Notes under the pieces: model-generated
The model's input: the letters and a program-made list of their open reading frames with translations, nothing else
The model's database searches: none
What the model was told of the DNA's origin: nothing
Position numbers and translations under genes: made by a program
From: MPNO01 sp965205995
GTDB lineage: Bacteria; Pseudomonadota; Alphaproteobacteria; MPNO01
Length of the DNA: 64,000 bases
Direction of reading: 5' to 3'
Assembly (NCBI GenBank): GCA_965205995.1
Contig: OZ242200.1
Coordinates: 682,001-746,000, forward strand
Shown: in pieces, positions 44,280 to 53,643 of the stretch
Layout of the letters: each line of letters opens with the position of its first letter
Numbering within the stretch: the first letter of the stretch is position 1

Positions 44280-45328
44280 CAGGATGCGGCCGCGCGCGTC
44301 CGGGCCTGCATCGACAGCGATCCTCCGTCGAGCTGTGCGGTGATCTTTTCGTTGAAACGATGCGCCGCCATGTCGACCGCCACCCCGATCGCGTTGGCGA
44401 AACCGAAGGCGTCGGTCGAGCCGTGGCTCTTGACCACGGTTCCGTTGAGCCCGAGGAACATGGCGCCATTGTAGCGCCGGGGATCGACGCGGGCACGCAG
44501 CTTGTTGAGGCTGCGCCGGGCTAGAAGATAGCCGAGACGCGAGCTCACCGAGCTCTTGAACGCCTTGCGCAGGAATTCGGTGTAGAGCTTGACCGACCCC
44601 TCGATCGTCTTGAGCGCGATATTGCCGGAAAACCCGTCCGAGACGATCACGTCCACCGTCCCCATGGCGATGTCGTCGCCTTCGACGAATCCGTGGTAGC
44701 GGATGCCGGCGTTCTCGTCGCGGAGGATGGCGGCGGCCTGGCGGACGGCCTCATGCCCCTTGACCTCTTCGGTGCCGACATTGAGGAGGCCGACCGAAGG
44801 GTCGGTGAGACCCAGCACGCTGCGTCCGAACTCGGAGCCCATGATCGCGAACTGGATCAGGTTGTCCGCGTCGCACTCGACATTGGCGCCGAGGTCGAGC
44901 ATCACGCTCTCGCTGCGGTAGTTCGGGAAAACCCCGGCGATCGCCGGGCGGTCGACGCCGGGCAGGGTCTTGAGCGTGAACTTCGCCATCGCCATCAGCG
45001 CGCCGGTATTGCCGGCGGACACGACGCCCGCCGCCTCGCCGTCGCGCACGGCGTTGATCGCCAGCCGCATGCTCGACCGCTTGCCCTGGCGCAGCGCCTG
45101 GGACGGCTTGTCGTCGTCGGTGACCATGTCCTCGGTATGGTCGATGGCGATGACCTTGCGCAGCTTGGGCATCCGCTTGAGAAACGGCGCGATCTTGCGT
45201 TCGTCTCCGAACAGCCGGAAACGGACGCCGGGATAGCGCTTGCGCGCGATATTCGCGCCCCTGACGACGATGCGCGGCGCGTGATCGCCGCCCATCGCGT
45301 CCAGCGCAATTGTCAGCAACGCGGTCAA
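44279..45328 (-). CDS. plsX: Phosphate acyltransferase PlsX
   Basis: Converts acyl-ACP to acyl-phosphate for phospholipid synthesis, 349 residues. The N-terminal IALDAMGGDHAP motif and the NVGTEEVKGHEA and SDGFSGNIALKTIEG regions identify it. The most likely start is the TTG at 45328, preceded by GGAGGG; the ATG-started longer frame (45463) would overlap rpmF. Ends beside fabH. Confidence 0.95.
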   Translation of the reverse strand: MTALLTIALDAMGGDHAPRIVVRGANIARKRYPGVRFRLFGDERKIAPFLKRMPKLRKVIAIDHTEDMVTDDDKPSQALRQGKRSSMRLAINAVRDGEAAGVVSAGNTGALMAMAKFTLKTLPGVDRPAIAGVFPNYRSESVMLDLGANVECDADNLIQFAIMGSEFGRSVLGLTDPSVGLLNVGTEEVKGHEAVRQAAAILRDENAGIRYHGFVEGDDIAMGTVDVIVSDGFSGNIALKTIEGSVKLYTEFLRKAFKSSVSSRLGYLLARRSLNKLRARVDPRRYNGAMFLGLNGTVVKSHGSTDAFGFANAIGVAVDMAAHRFNEKITAQLDGGSLSMQARTRAAAS

Positions 45329-45359
45329 CCGGATCGACCCTCCAACGGCGTGCGGCAGC

Positions 45360-45542
45360 CTACGCCGTGCTCGCCTCGGTGACCTCCCGGCCGTCGTAAT
45401 GTCCGCATGACGGACAGACATGGTGCGGCCGCTTGTATTCGCCGCAATTCGGGCACTCGCCATAGGCCGCCGTGCTCAGGGCGTGATGCGACCGCCGCAT
45501 GTTGCGGCGCGACTTGGACACTTTCTTCTTCGGAACAGCCAT
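45360..45542 (-). CDS. rpmF: 50S ribosomal protein L32
   Basis: Ribosomal protein of 60 residues: MAVPKKKVSKSRRNMRRSHH, then CPNC and CPSCGHYDG, which form a four-Cys zinc site. So this is the zinc-binding C+ form. Upstream in-frame codons belong to no gene. It is 85 bases after the DUF177 gene. Confidence 0.97.
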   Translation of the reverse strand: MAVPKKKVSKSRRNMRRSHHALSTAAYGECPNCGEYKRPHHVCPSCGHYDGREVTEASTA

Positions 45543-45627
45543 CGCTACAGACTCTGCTTGAGGTGAGGGACGCCGATTGCGCGGATACCTAGCCGACTGA
45601 CACGCGGCCGGCAAGCCGACGCAAAGT

Positions 45628-46155
45628 CTAGCCGTTTTCGCTCCGTTCCACCAGCGCACGAAACGGCGATTCGCTCGCGCCCGGCGAAACATCGCCGTTT
45701 CCGCCGGATTGGAGCGCGCTATCGGCGTCCGGCGAACGGGGAAAGGGATCGAGCGACAGCGCGAGCTCGACCGCGACGGCCTCGCCGATATCGAGCGTCT
45801 CGCCGGCGAAGGGCTCGAAATCCTCGTCGCTCGGGATCACCACGGTCTTCTGCGCGAGAGTGTCTTCGTCCACCGGGCGCAACCGCAGCGTCACCTCTTC
45901 ATCGATCTCGCTCTCAACCGGTTCCAGGGTCACCACGCATTCCTGGACCACCCGCGCGGAGATTTGCGCCGCCAGGCCGATATCGCCCTCGCGGGTGCGG
46001 CGCAGGGCGATCCTGGCGGTAAGCGATTCGATCGCGACGATCCCGAAGCGCCGCGCCAACGCGCCGCGTTCGACTTCGTCGGCCGCGATCTCGCGGACGA
46101 TGCCCGATTCGGAAATCCGCTCAAGGCCGACGATGCGCGAGAACTCGGGGGTCAT
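45628..46155 (-). CDS. DUF177 (YceD) family protein
   Basis: A 175-residue acidic protein with the family's central pattern CVVTLEPVESEIDEEVTLRL and the C-terminal DIGEAVAVELALSLDPFPRSP. In bacteria and plastids YceD-type proteins accompany rpmF and have been linked to 23S rRNA or ribosome assembly. The motif of two Cys-containing pieces seen in some members is reduced to one Cys. The pairing with rpmF and plsX is conserved. Confidence 0.92.
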   Translation of the reverse strand: MTPEFSRIVGLERISESGIVREIAADEVERGALARRFGIVAIESLTARIALRRTREGDIGLAAQISARVVQECVVTLEPVESEIDEEVTLRLRPVDEDTLAQKTVVIPSDEDFEPFAGETLDIGEAVAVELALSLDPFPRSPDADSALQSGGNGDVSPGASESPFRALVERSENG

Positions 46156-46163
46156 GGCGGCGT

Positions 46164-46715
46164 CTACCCGGCCCGGGCGGGAAGCGCGAGCCCGCCGTCG
46201 AAGCGCAGGCGCCCCCGGAGCAGCTCGTCGAGCGGCTGCGCCTGGAGCGCCGCGATCTGGTCCCGCGTATAGCGCGCCAGTGCCGCCGCGCCGTCCGGCG
46301 GCGCCGCGACGGTGCCGTAGAGGTTGCGGAGCAGCGCCGAGCGGAGGGTTTCGTCGCCGCCCGCGAGGCCCTGCTCATAGGCCTTGACCCGTCCGAGGAA
46401 CGCACTCGCCATGAACTTGACGCGGCGCCCCACGCCAAGATCGCCGGCGCCCATCTCCCTGAGGCTGCGGTCCATGTCGTCGAACATCGTGTCGAACAGG
46501 GTTTGCGCGAGGTCGCCGGTCCGCTCCGGGTCTTGCTGGAGCCGGTGCAACACGATGAAGGCGTGCAGCGCGATGAGCTCGAAGCGGCCGTCGAGCGTGT
46601 CGGGAACCCCGCCCCCGGTATAGAACTCGGCCGAGCGTGCCCGCTCCACGACCCGCGCGTAGAGCGAAGCGGCAGAGTCCCGGGACGCTCTCCTGTCGCG
46701 CATGCGTTTCAACAT
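46164..46715 (-). CDS. Ubiquinol-cytochrome c chaperone (CBP3 family)
   Basis: A 183-residue helical protein with the CBP3/UQCC core: ARVVERARSAEFYTGGGVPD, FELIALHAFIVLHRLQ, LFDTMFDDMDRSLREMGAGD and VKFMASAFLGRVKAYEQGL. Family members help assemble cytochrome b of the bc1 complex. It is 8 bases before DUF177 in the same run, and it diverges from bamE. Confidence 0.92.
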   Translation of the reverse strand: MLKRMRDRRASRDSAASLYARVVERARSAEFYTGGGVPDTLDGRFELIALHAFIVLHRLQQDPERTGDLAQTLFDTMFDDMDRSLREMGAGDLGVGRRVKFMASAFLGRVKAYEQGLAGGDETLRSALLRNLYGTVAAPPDGAAALARYTRDQIAALQAQPLDELLRGRLRFDGGLALPARAG

Positions 46716-46825
46716 GTTGCGGCCGTCCGGCGCTGCGGATTGACAGGTGGTGAACTTGATGCAATCTCTGGACGAGGTCCAGCGATCGTCATGCCCGGGC
46801 CATCGAATAGCGGATATCGGAGCCG

Positions 46826-47290
46826 ATGCTGGGACGACAGTCTGTTCGCTGCTTCACCCTTTGCGTCGTCGCGGTAGCGGCGGCGGGGCTGCTCGCCTGC
46901 GCTCCCACCAGCGACAACCACGGCAACATCCCGCTCGCCGAGGCCGCCGAGAAGATCGCGCCCGGCCAGCAGACCCGCGAACAGGTGCGGGAAACGCTCG
47001 GCTCCCCCTCGGTCCGGGGGACGTTCGAGCAGGACGAGATCTGGTACTATGTCGGCAAGCGCACCGAGACGACGGCCTTTTTCAAGCCGGACGTAGTCGA
47101 GCATCAGGTCCTCGAAATCCGGTTCGGCGGCGACGGCCGGGTCAGCCGGGTCAGGAAGGTCGACGCCACCAAGGCCGCGAAACCCGATACCGTGGATCGG
47201 GTAACGCCGACAAAAGGCAACGAGTTGACGATCATCGAACAGCTCATCGGCAATATCGGCCGTTTCTCGCCCCGGACGAAGGGCCAGTAG
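46826..47290 (+). CDS. bamE: Outer membrane assembly lipoprotein BamE
   Basis: Subunit of the beta-barrel assembly machinery, 154 residues. A signal peptide ends in the lipobox GLLACAPT (Cys about residue 25). The SmpA/OmlA fold is seen as IAPGQQTREQVRETLGSPSV and DEIWYYVGKRTETTAFFKP. It is a lone plus-strand gene between divergent and convergent neighbours, typical of alphaproteobacteria next to CBP3/DUF177. Confidence 0.93.
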   Translation: MLGRQSVRCFTLCVVAVAAAGLLACAPTSDNHGNIPLAEAAEKIAPGQQTREQVRETLGSPSVRGTFEQDEIWYYVGKRTETTAFFKPDVVEHQVLEIRFGGDGRVSRVRKVDATKAAKPDTVDRVTPTKGNELTIIEQLIGNIGRFSPRTKGQ

Positions 47291-47327
47291 GGGCCGGGCC
47301 GGGGGGCGCGGTCCCCAGAGCCGCCCC

Positions 47328-49433
47328 TCAGCCCGCCAGGACCGCCAGCAGCAGCAGCGCCACGATATTGACGATCTTGATCATCGGGTTGATCGCCGGG
47401 CCGGCGGTATCCTTGTAGGGATCGCCCACGGTATCGCCGGTCACCGCGGCCATATGGGCATCCGAGCCCTTGCCGCCGTGGTTCCCGTCCTCGATGTATT
47501 TCTTGGCGTTGTCCCAGGCGCCGCCGCCCGAGGTCATCGAGATCGCGACGAAGAGCCCGGTGACGATGGTGCCGAGCAGCATCGCGCCCAGCGTCGTGAA
47601 CCCGGCCGCAGGGCCGCCGATCCAGGACATGACGAAGTAGACGACGATCGGCGCCAGCACCGGCAGCATCGAGGGCACGATCATCTCGCGGATCGCGGCG
47701 CGGGTGAGCAGGTCGACCGCCCGGCCGTATTCCGGCCGGGTGGTCCCTTCCATGATCCCCGGGATCTCGCGGAACTGCCGCCTGACTTCGACGACCACGG
47801 CGGCGCCCGCGCGGCCGACCGCCATCATGCCGAGAGCGCCGAACAGAAATGGCAGCAGACCGCCGATGAACAGGCCGACCACGACGAAGGGATCGGCGAG
47901 CTGGAACGAGATGCTGCCGGCGAGGTCGGGGAAATAATATTTGAGATCCTGGGTGTAGGCCGCGAACAGGACCAGCGCCGCGAGACCGGCGGAGCCGATG
48001 GCGTATCCCTTGGTGACCGCCTTGGTGGTGTTGCCGACCGCGTCGAGCAGGTCGGTGTGCTTGCGCACCTCCTCCGGCAGATCCGCCATTTCGGCGATGC
48101 CGCCGGCGTTGTCGGTCACCGGCCCGTAGGCGTCGAGCGCGACCACCATGCCGGCCTGGGCGAGCATCGTCGTGGCGGCGATCGCGATGCCGTAGAGCCC
48201 GGCCGCGAAATAGGCGACGATGATGCCGGCGCAGATCACCAGCACCGGCAGCGCGGTCGCTTCGAGCGAGACCGCGAGGCCCTGGATCACGTTGGTGGCG
48301 TGACCGGTCTCGGACGCCTTGGCGACGCTCCGGACCGGGCGGTACGCGGTCGAGGTGTAGTACTCGGTGATCCACACCAGGAGCCCCGTCACCGCGAGGC
48401 CGACCAGCGCGCAATAGAGCAGATGCCGGGGCTGGATCTTGCCGCCCGCGAGCGCGATGTCGACGGTGAAGCTGCCGAAGATCAGATGGACCGCGAGCGC
48501 GATCAGCAGCGCGGAAATCAGCGCGGCCACCAATAAACCCTTGTAGAGCGCGGCCATCACGTTGTTGCTGGCGCCGAGGCGGACGAAGAACGTGCCGATC
48601 ACCGAGCCGATGATGCAGACCGCGCCGATCGCCAGCGGCAGCGCCATCATCGCTTCCTGCAAGGCGCCGGTGAAGAAAATCGCGCCCAGCAGCATGGTCG
48701 CGACCACGGTCACCGCATAGGTCTCGAACAGATCGGCCGCCATGCCCGCGCAATCGCCGACATTGTCGCCCACATTGTCGGCGATGACGCCCGCGTTGCG
48801 CGGGTCGTCCTCGGGAATTCCGGCCTCGATCTTGCCCACCAGGTCGGCGCCGACATCGGCGCCCTTGGTGAAGATCCCGCCGCCGAGACGGGCGAAGATC
48901 GAGATCAGGGAAGCGCCGAAGCCGAGGCCCACCAACGCTTCCAGAATGTGGCGCAGCCCGGCCGGGTCGGACGGATCGTGAATCCCGCGCAGGATCATGT
49001 AGTAGACCGTGACCCCCAGCAGGCCGAGGCCGACGACCAGCATGCCGGTCACCGCACCCGACTTGAAGGCGATGTCGAGGGCCGGCTTGAGGCCGCCGGT
49101 GCGCGCCGCGTTCGCCGTCCTGACATTGGCGCGGACCGAGACGTTCATGCCGATATAGCCGGCCACCCCGGACAGGATCGCGCCGATGAAGAAGCCGAGC
49201 CCGACATAGACGTCGAGCAGCAGGCCGAGGATCACGCCGACGACGATTCCGACGATGCCGATGGTCAGATACTGGCGGTTGAGATAGGCGCGCGCGCCCT
49301 CCTGGATCGCCTCGGCGATTTCCACCATGCGTTCGGTGCCGGGGCTCGCGGCGAGAATCGATCTGACCGCATAGAGCCCGTAGAGGATCGCCAGCACACC
49401 GCAGGCGATGACCATCCAATAGGTTGCCATCAT
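47328..49433 (-). CDS. hppA: Membrane-bound proton-pumping pyrophosphatase
   Basis: Couples pyrophosphate hydrolysis to proton pumping across the inner membrane; 701 residues with about 16 hydrophobic segments. The pyrophosphate motifs are GGIFTKGADVGADLVGK(IEAG), with the KGADVGAD core, and DNVGDNVGDCAGMAADLFE; a third is near YIEDGNHGGKGSDAHMAAV. Lys471 in GNTTKAVTKGYA is the residue that distinguishes potassium-independent from potassium-dependent enzymes, so this is the K+-independent type. Confidence 0.97.
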   Translation of the reverse strand: MMATYWMVIACGVLAILYGLYAVRSILAASPGTERMVEIAEAIQEGARAYLNRQYLTIGIVGIVVGVILGLLLDVYVGLGFFIGAILSGVAGYIGMNVSVRANVRTANAARTGGLKPALDIAFKSGAVTGMLVVGLGLLGVTVYYMILRGIHDPSDPAGLRHILEALVGLGFGASLISIFARLGGGIFTKGADVGADLVGKIEAGIPEDDPRNAGVIADNVGDNVGDCAGMAADLFETYAVTVVATMLLGAIFFTGALQEAMMALPLAIGAVCIIGSVIGTFFVRLGASNNVMAALYKGLLVAALISALLIALAVHLIFGSFTVDIALAGGKIQPRHLLYCALVGLAVTGLLVWITEYYTSTAYRPVRSVAKASETGHATNVIQGLAVSLEATALPVLVICAGIIVAYFAAGLYGIAIAATTMLAQAGMVVALDAYGPVTDNAGGIAEMADLPEEVRKHTDLLDAVGNTTKAVTKGYAIGSAGLAALVLFAAYTQDLKYYFPDLAGSISFQLADPFVVVGLFIGGLLPFLFGALGMMAVGRAGAAVVVEVRRQFREIPGIMEGTTRPEYGRAVDLLTRAAIREMIVPSMLPVLAPIVVYFVMSWIGGPAAGFTTLGAMLLGTIVTGLFVAISMTSGGGAWDNAKKYIEDGNHGGKGSDAHMAAVTGDTVGDPYKDTAGPAINPMIKIVNIVALLLLAVLAG

Positions 49434-49575
49434 GCTCGTAGGATTCCTTGTCTTTTCGAGACAGCCGCCGCCCGACGCGCGGCCTTGAGCGCAGAGCCGC
49501 TCGCTCTTCGACCGATGAGGCTCGGATGAGCGCGCGGAACATGCCAGAACGCGCTTTGAGAGGCAATATCGCGGG

Positions 49576-50769
49576 CTAGGCCGCCGCCCGGTGCCGCGCC
49601 AGATCGAAGCGGAGCCAGACCGCGGCGATCAGCGCCATCGCGATCAGCGGGACGGTCACGGCGTTGACGATCGCCCATCCCAGGTGATGGATCGACGCGC
49701 CGGACAGCAGCGCGCCGACGGCGACGCAGCCCCAGATACAGAAATCGTTGAACCCCTGGGTCTTCGCCATTTCGGAGGGGCGGTAGCATTCGGTCAGCAG
49801 GGTGGTGCCGCCGATGAACAGGAAGTTCCACCCCACGCCGAGCAGAACCAGCGCGCCCAGGAAGTTGAGGTACTCGATCCCGGCCAGGTTGACCGCCACG
49901 CACAGCCCCTGGAGCAGCGCGCCGGCGATCATCATATTGGTCGCGCCGAAACGGGCGACCAGGTGGCCGGTGAAGAACGAGGGCAGGAACATGCCGATGA
50001 TGTGCCACTGGATCACCGTTGCCGAATCGCCGAAACCGAACCCGCAATCCTTCATCGCCAACGGGGTGACGGTCATCACGAACGTCATCACCGAATAACC
50101 GGATACCGCGCCGACGATCGCCACGATGCATTTGGTCTGCCCGAGAATTTGCAGAAGCGGACGCTGCGGCCCGCGCTTGTCCGCCGCGCTCATCGGCGGG
50201 ATGGTGAGGAACGATGCCAGGAGCGCCATCGCGACGTAGATCGCCACGATCACGGCGAAGGTGCCGGCGAATGCAAGCGGGTCGAAGAAGTCCCTGGTGA
50301 ATCGCGCCAGGTTGGGGCCGGTGAAAGCGGCAACCACCCCGCCCAGCAGGACCAGGGAGATCGCGCGGCTGCGCATGTCGGGACCGGCCGTGTCGGCGGC
50401 GGCGAAGCGGAAGAGCTGGCCGAAGGCGAGGTGAGAACCGACCAGCCCGACACCCAGCGCGAACAGCCAGAACGAGGCGATCACGATCGCCACCGTGGCG
50501 ATCGCCCCGCCGGCCGCCCCGATCAGGGCGCCGGTGATGAACCCCAGCCGCCGCCCGACCCGGCGCATGTAGAGCGACGCCGGGACCGCGGTCAGCATGG
50601 TCGCCACGAACTGGAAGGCGATCGGCAGGGTGGCGAGCGCCTTGTCCTCGGCGAGCGCGTAGCCGATGAGCGCCCCCGAGGCGATGATCGCCGAGGTGGT
50701 GGTCATCATCAGCGCCTGGCAGAGCGCGAGAAGCGCGACGTTGCGGTTGATGCCGGAGAAGTACTGCAC
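49576..50769 (-). CDS. MFS transporter
   Basis: A 397-residue twelve-segment transporter. Loop 2-3 carries the short motif YMRRVGRRLGF, a reduced MFS motif A. Charged and Cys residues (QTKCIVAIVGAV, MKDCGFGFGD) are scattered in the second half. No family-specific motif allows the substrate to be named. It lies beside the parS sites and 142 bases before hppA in transcription direction. Confidence 0.88.
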   Translation of the reverse strand: MQYFSGINRNVALLALCQALMMTTTSAIIASGALIGYALAEDKALATLPIAFQFVATMLTAVPASLYMRRVGRRLGFITGALIGAAGGAIATVAIVIASFWLFALGVGLVGSHLAFGQLFRFAAADTAGPDMRSRAISLVLLGGVVAAFTGPNLARFTRDFFDPLAFAGTFAVIVAIYVAMALLASFLTIPPMSAADKRGPQRPLLQILGQTKCIVAIVGAVSGYSVMTFVMTVTPLAMKDCGFGFGDSATVIQWHIIGMFLPSFFTGHLVARFGATNMMIAGALLQGLCVAVNLAGIEYLNFLGALVLLGVGWNFLFIGGTTLLTECYRPSEMAKTQGFNDFCIWGCVAVGALLSGASIHHLGWAIVNAVTVPLIAMALIAAVWLRFDLARHRAAA

Positions 50770-50873
50770 GGGGCCAAATTAAACCATTCGGGCCCGAACC
50801 CGAAACAAGTCCCAACCCGTGCCGCGGCGCGTCCGGCCGACGGTCGGATCCCGTCGCGCCGTCAAGCGCCTAA

Positions 50874-50889
50874 TGTTTCACGTGAAACA
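50874..50889. promoter_or_regulatory. parS site 1 (ParB binding)
   Basis: TGTTTCACGTGAAACA, a perfect 16-base match to the bacterial chromosomal parS consensus. Palindromic. Confidence 0.96.
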
Positions 50890-50910
50890 TAAGTCAGCAT
50901 TGTTGACCTA

Positions 50911-50926
50911 TGTTTCACGTGAAACA
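50911..50926. promoter_or_regulatory. parS site 2 (ParB binding)
   Basis: Second perfect TGTTTCACGTGAAACA, starting 37 bases after the first. A close pair of exact sites is unlikely by chance. Confidence 0.96.
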
Positions 50927-51143
50927 TTGTCCCGAAACGGTACTATTTTCGCGTCCCCCGGGGACAGGACGGCTCTTCGACAGACCCCTTTCGGGGGCCG
51001 TGAAAGCGATCGGCCATCGGCGTTCCGGGCAGGCGCGCCAACGCCCTGTCGGCGAGTTCTGCGCCGACGGTTCAGGCGGACGGCGGGGTCGCCCCGAGGA
51101 GGGGGCGCAATGTGTATGAATTCCAGAATCATACATATTGCAC

Positions 51144-51187
51144 CCCGTCCGACGCCGCCCCGGAAATGCCGGTAGCCGGTATCGGCG
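51144..51187. repeat. Copy of the thiL 3' end (left direct repeat)
   Basis: 25 bases at 51163-51187 are identical to 53668-53692, the last codons of thiL (ADTGYRHF on the minus strand), and CCCGTCCGAC at 51144-51153 matches 53644-53653. The weaker similarity continues outward to about 51110, including an inverted repeat in both copies. Confidence 0.7.
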
Positions 51188-51188
51188 T

Positions 51189-52604
51189 TCAGGCTCTACA
51201 CATCGGCGGCGTTCCGATACGATCGCGTGCCCGGCCGAGGGCGCGCTCGCAGGCGAGCGCAAGGGCCAGCGCGGTTTCTTCGTCGCCGCCGCGCGCGGCA
51301 ATGTGGAGCCCGACCGGCATTCCGGCGCCATCGAGGGCCACCGGCAGCGTCACCGCGCACATGCCGAGCAGGCTCGCGGTGTTGGTGTTCCGAACCAGCC
51401 GCAAGTTTCGCCGGAGATGGTCTTCGGGGCCGCCAATCTCCGCCATGTCGGGCGGGGTCAGCGTCAGCGTCGGACCGACCAGCGCGTGCAGCCCGTCGAA
51501 GGAACGATGCGCCTCGCGCGACAGCTCGCCGAGAAGGTGCACGCGCTGGAGATGTTCCGAAGCCGGCAAGGCTTCCATTGCCTCGATACGAATCGCGACC
51601 GCCGGATCCAGGTCGGCGCGGTACGCCGACATCTCGCCGTTGATGAACCGCGTGAAGTCGCCGACATGCAGCCCGCCCTGGCGGAACAGCTCGGTCGCGG
51701 GCTCGAATTGAGGGATCGTCGCCGGCGACAAGCGCAGGCCCGACCGCGCGAGCTCGTCGAGCGCGGACTTGACACCTTCGGCGATGCCGGGATCGCAATC
51801 CTCGAAATACCAGTCGCACAGCCCGACATGGAAGTCGGCAAGATCGGCGGTCGCGAGCCGGCGTGTCCAGGTGACGGCATCCTCTTGGCCGCTTCGGTCG
51901 ATGGCGCCGAAGCCGATCGTCATGTCCGCAACCGAACGCGCGAGCACGCCCGCGGTGTCGAGCGTCGGGCTCAACGGCACGATGCCGTCGGTCGACCAGC
52001 GGCCCGCTGTCGGGCGAATCCCCGCGGTGCCGGTCATCGAGGCCGGGATGCGCACCGAGCCGGCCGTGTCCGAGCCGATCGCCAGCAGCGCCGATCCCTC
52101 CCACAGGCTGACCCCGGCGCCCGAGCTCGAGCCGCCGGGCGAGCGATGCACGGCCGCGTCCCACGGGTTGCGCGGCGCGCCCCAGTGAGGATTGGCGCCC
52201 AGCCCGCCATAGGCGAACTGGACGGTGTGGGTCTTCCCGCCGATCACCGCGAGCTGGCCACGCAGCGAGCGGACGACCGGCCCCTCGCGACGCCATTTGC
52301 CCGGCAGCTCGCGTGGACAGCCGGCGAAGGTGGGATAGCCCGCAACGCCGAACAGGTCCTTGATCGAGACCGGGATGCCCTGCAACGGGCCGAGATCGTT
52401 GTGGGCGGCGAATGCCGCATCGGCGAGCTCGGCCTCCGCGCGCACGCGATCGGGGTCGAACGTCTTGTATGCGTGGAGCGCCTCGCCGCGGGCCGCATGG
52501 TTGGCGATCGCCCGGTCGGCGATGGCGGCGGCGCTCAGTCGGCCATCTCGCAAAGCGGCCACGATCGTTTCGAGCGCGGCGGTCTCGATATCCAGATCGG
52601 CCAT
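51189..52604 (-). CDS. Amidase (amidase signature family)
   Basis: Hydrolyses an amide bond; 471 residues. The Ser-cisSer-Lys triad is visible: Lys in GIPVSIKDLFGV, cis-Ser in RSPGGSSSGAGVSL, and the nucleophile Ser in GSDTAGSVRIPASMTG. It is not in a gatCAB operon and lacks GatA-specific context, so small-molecule amides are more likely substrates. The stop lies next to a copied thiL tail, and the gene shares a bracketed segment with the nucleotidyltransferase. Confidence 0.9.
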   Translation of the reverse strand: MADLDIETAALETIVAALRDGRLSAAAIADRAIANHAARGEALHAYKTFDPDRVRAEAELADAAFAAHNDLGPLQGIPVSIKDLFGVAGYPTFAGCPRELPGKWRREGPVVRSLRGQLAVIGGKTHTVQFAYGGLGANPHWGAPRNPWDAAVHRSPGGSSSGAGVSLWEGSALLAIGSDTAGSVRIPASMTGTAGIRPTAGRWSTDGIVPLSPTLDTAGVLARSVADMTIGFGAIDRSGQEDAVTWTRRLATADLADFHVGLCDWYFEDCDPGIAEGVKSALDELARSGLRLSPATIPQFEPATELFRQGGLHVGDFTRFINGEMSAYRADLDPAVAIRIEAMEALPASEHLQRVHLLGELSREAHRSFDGLHALVGPTLTLTPPDMAEIGGPEDHLRRNLRLVRNTNTASLLGMCAVTLPVALDGAGMPVGLHIAARGGDEETALALALACERALGRARDRIGTPPMCRA

Positions 52605-52692
52605 CGTGGTCCCATCGTTTTATCGGCGGATCGCGGTATGGCCGCATCGGTCTACGCGGCTTCGCGCGGGTTCTCACTCAAGAGGTCGGCAG

Positions 52693-53406
52693 TCAGGGGC
52701 AAAGCGGAGAGCTCGACGGGGCGTCGTGTCCGCCGTCGCCGGGAAGCGGCAAATCGGCGGCGAGACGGCGCGTTTGCGCGGCGCGGTCGAAGAGGCGGAC
52801 GGCGCGGTCCGCCGCAAGGCTCTCCGGCCACCACCGGAATTCCTCGTGCTGGCGCAGGAATTCGACATTCCCGCAGCCCGGCGTCCTGCATTCCGGCTTG
52901 CCCCTGGGGCAGGCGTTGAAATCGCAGAGCCGTCCGAGGTAACGGTCCGTGCCGGGTTCAAGAATGAAGGCATCGACCTGGTGGGTGGCAACGCCGATGC
53001 GGTTTTCGTCGACCGGCTCGCGCAAGGCTCGCGCACGGGCGCGGCGAAGATCGTTCAGATCGCCCATGTCCGAAAGCCAGAGCGCGAGATCCACGTCCTT
53101 GCACTCGTGCCAGAGTTCGATCCGGGCACGCCGATACGGCGCGAAGCGGGGCACTTCCCTCCAAGGGTCGCGGGCGACGGAGCCGATCAGCGACACCGCC
53201 GCCACATGCCTGTACTCCCGCCATGCCGCGGTGACCGCATCGGCGGCGTGGCGGAAGTCGCGATAGCGGCGCAGCAATCCCCGGTTCGCCTCTTCGATGC
53301 CGCGGTCCGAGAGGGCACTCTGGTCCTCATCCTTGATCCGGTCTTGCCAACGCTGGTCCGACCAGTCCTCGTCGAACTCGTCGGTTTCTTTCTCCCATCC
53401 GATCAT
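52693..53406 (-). CDS. Nucleotidyltransferase-fold protein with Cys cluster
   Basis: 237 residues from the ATG at 53406 (a longer in-frame start lacks support). SLIGSVARDPW followed by ECKDVDLALW fits the nucleotidyltransferase GS...DxD pattern, with an unusual loop of about 25 residues between the halves. A Cys group CDFNACPRGKPECRTPGC could bind zinc. Function unknown; it could modify a nucleotide, antibiotic or protein. It lies between thiL and the amidase, within the repeat-bracketed segment. Confidence 0.7.
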   Translation of the reverse strand: MIGWEKETDEFDEDWSDQRWQDRIKDEDQSALSDRGIEEANRGLLRRYRDFRHAADAVTAAWREYRHVAAVSLIGSVARDPWREVPRFAPYRRARIELWHECKDVDLALWLSDMGDLNDLRRARARALREPVDENRIGVATHQVDAFILEPGTDRYLGRLCDFNACPRGKPECRTPGCGNVEFLRQHEEFRWWPESLAADRAVRLFDRAAQTRRLAADLPLPGDGGHDAPSSSPLCP

Positions 53407-53643
53407 GAGCGGCACTCCGGTGCAGACACTGCTACGTCGTCCCTGCCATCGTGCCGGCTTGCGTGGCGGAATCAACGGAAAAGCAGACTCATTTCGACCC
53501 ACGATGGCGGTCGCTGCGGCAGGCTGCTTACCCACAGCTCCCGGGGAAGCGAGAGCTCCTACTCCATGCCCGGGGACACGGCGCGGTCCCGGCGGAGCGG
53601 CGCTTGGTGTGTGCGAATATCCGATTTATACGCATCGGGAGGT

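Larger units (their letters stand above)
50770..51188. other. 419-base non-coding stretch with parS sites and a copied thiL tail
   Basis: Holds both parS sites, an imperfect inverted repeat TGTATGAATTC/GAATCATACA around 51114-51135, and a duplicate of the thiL 3' end at 51144-51187. Short frames here lack ribosome sites. Confidence 0.7.

Noticed and set aside
47104..49566. Long minus frames in other phases overlapping hppA.
   Set aside because: Low-complexity Arg/Gly-rich shadows of the hppA frame.
49591..50892. A 433-codon plus-strand frame opposite the MFS gene.
   Set aside because: Charged, repetitive composition typical of antisense shadows; the MFS transporter on the minus strand is well supported.
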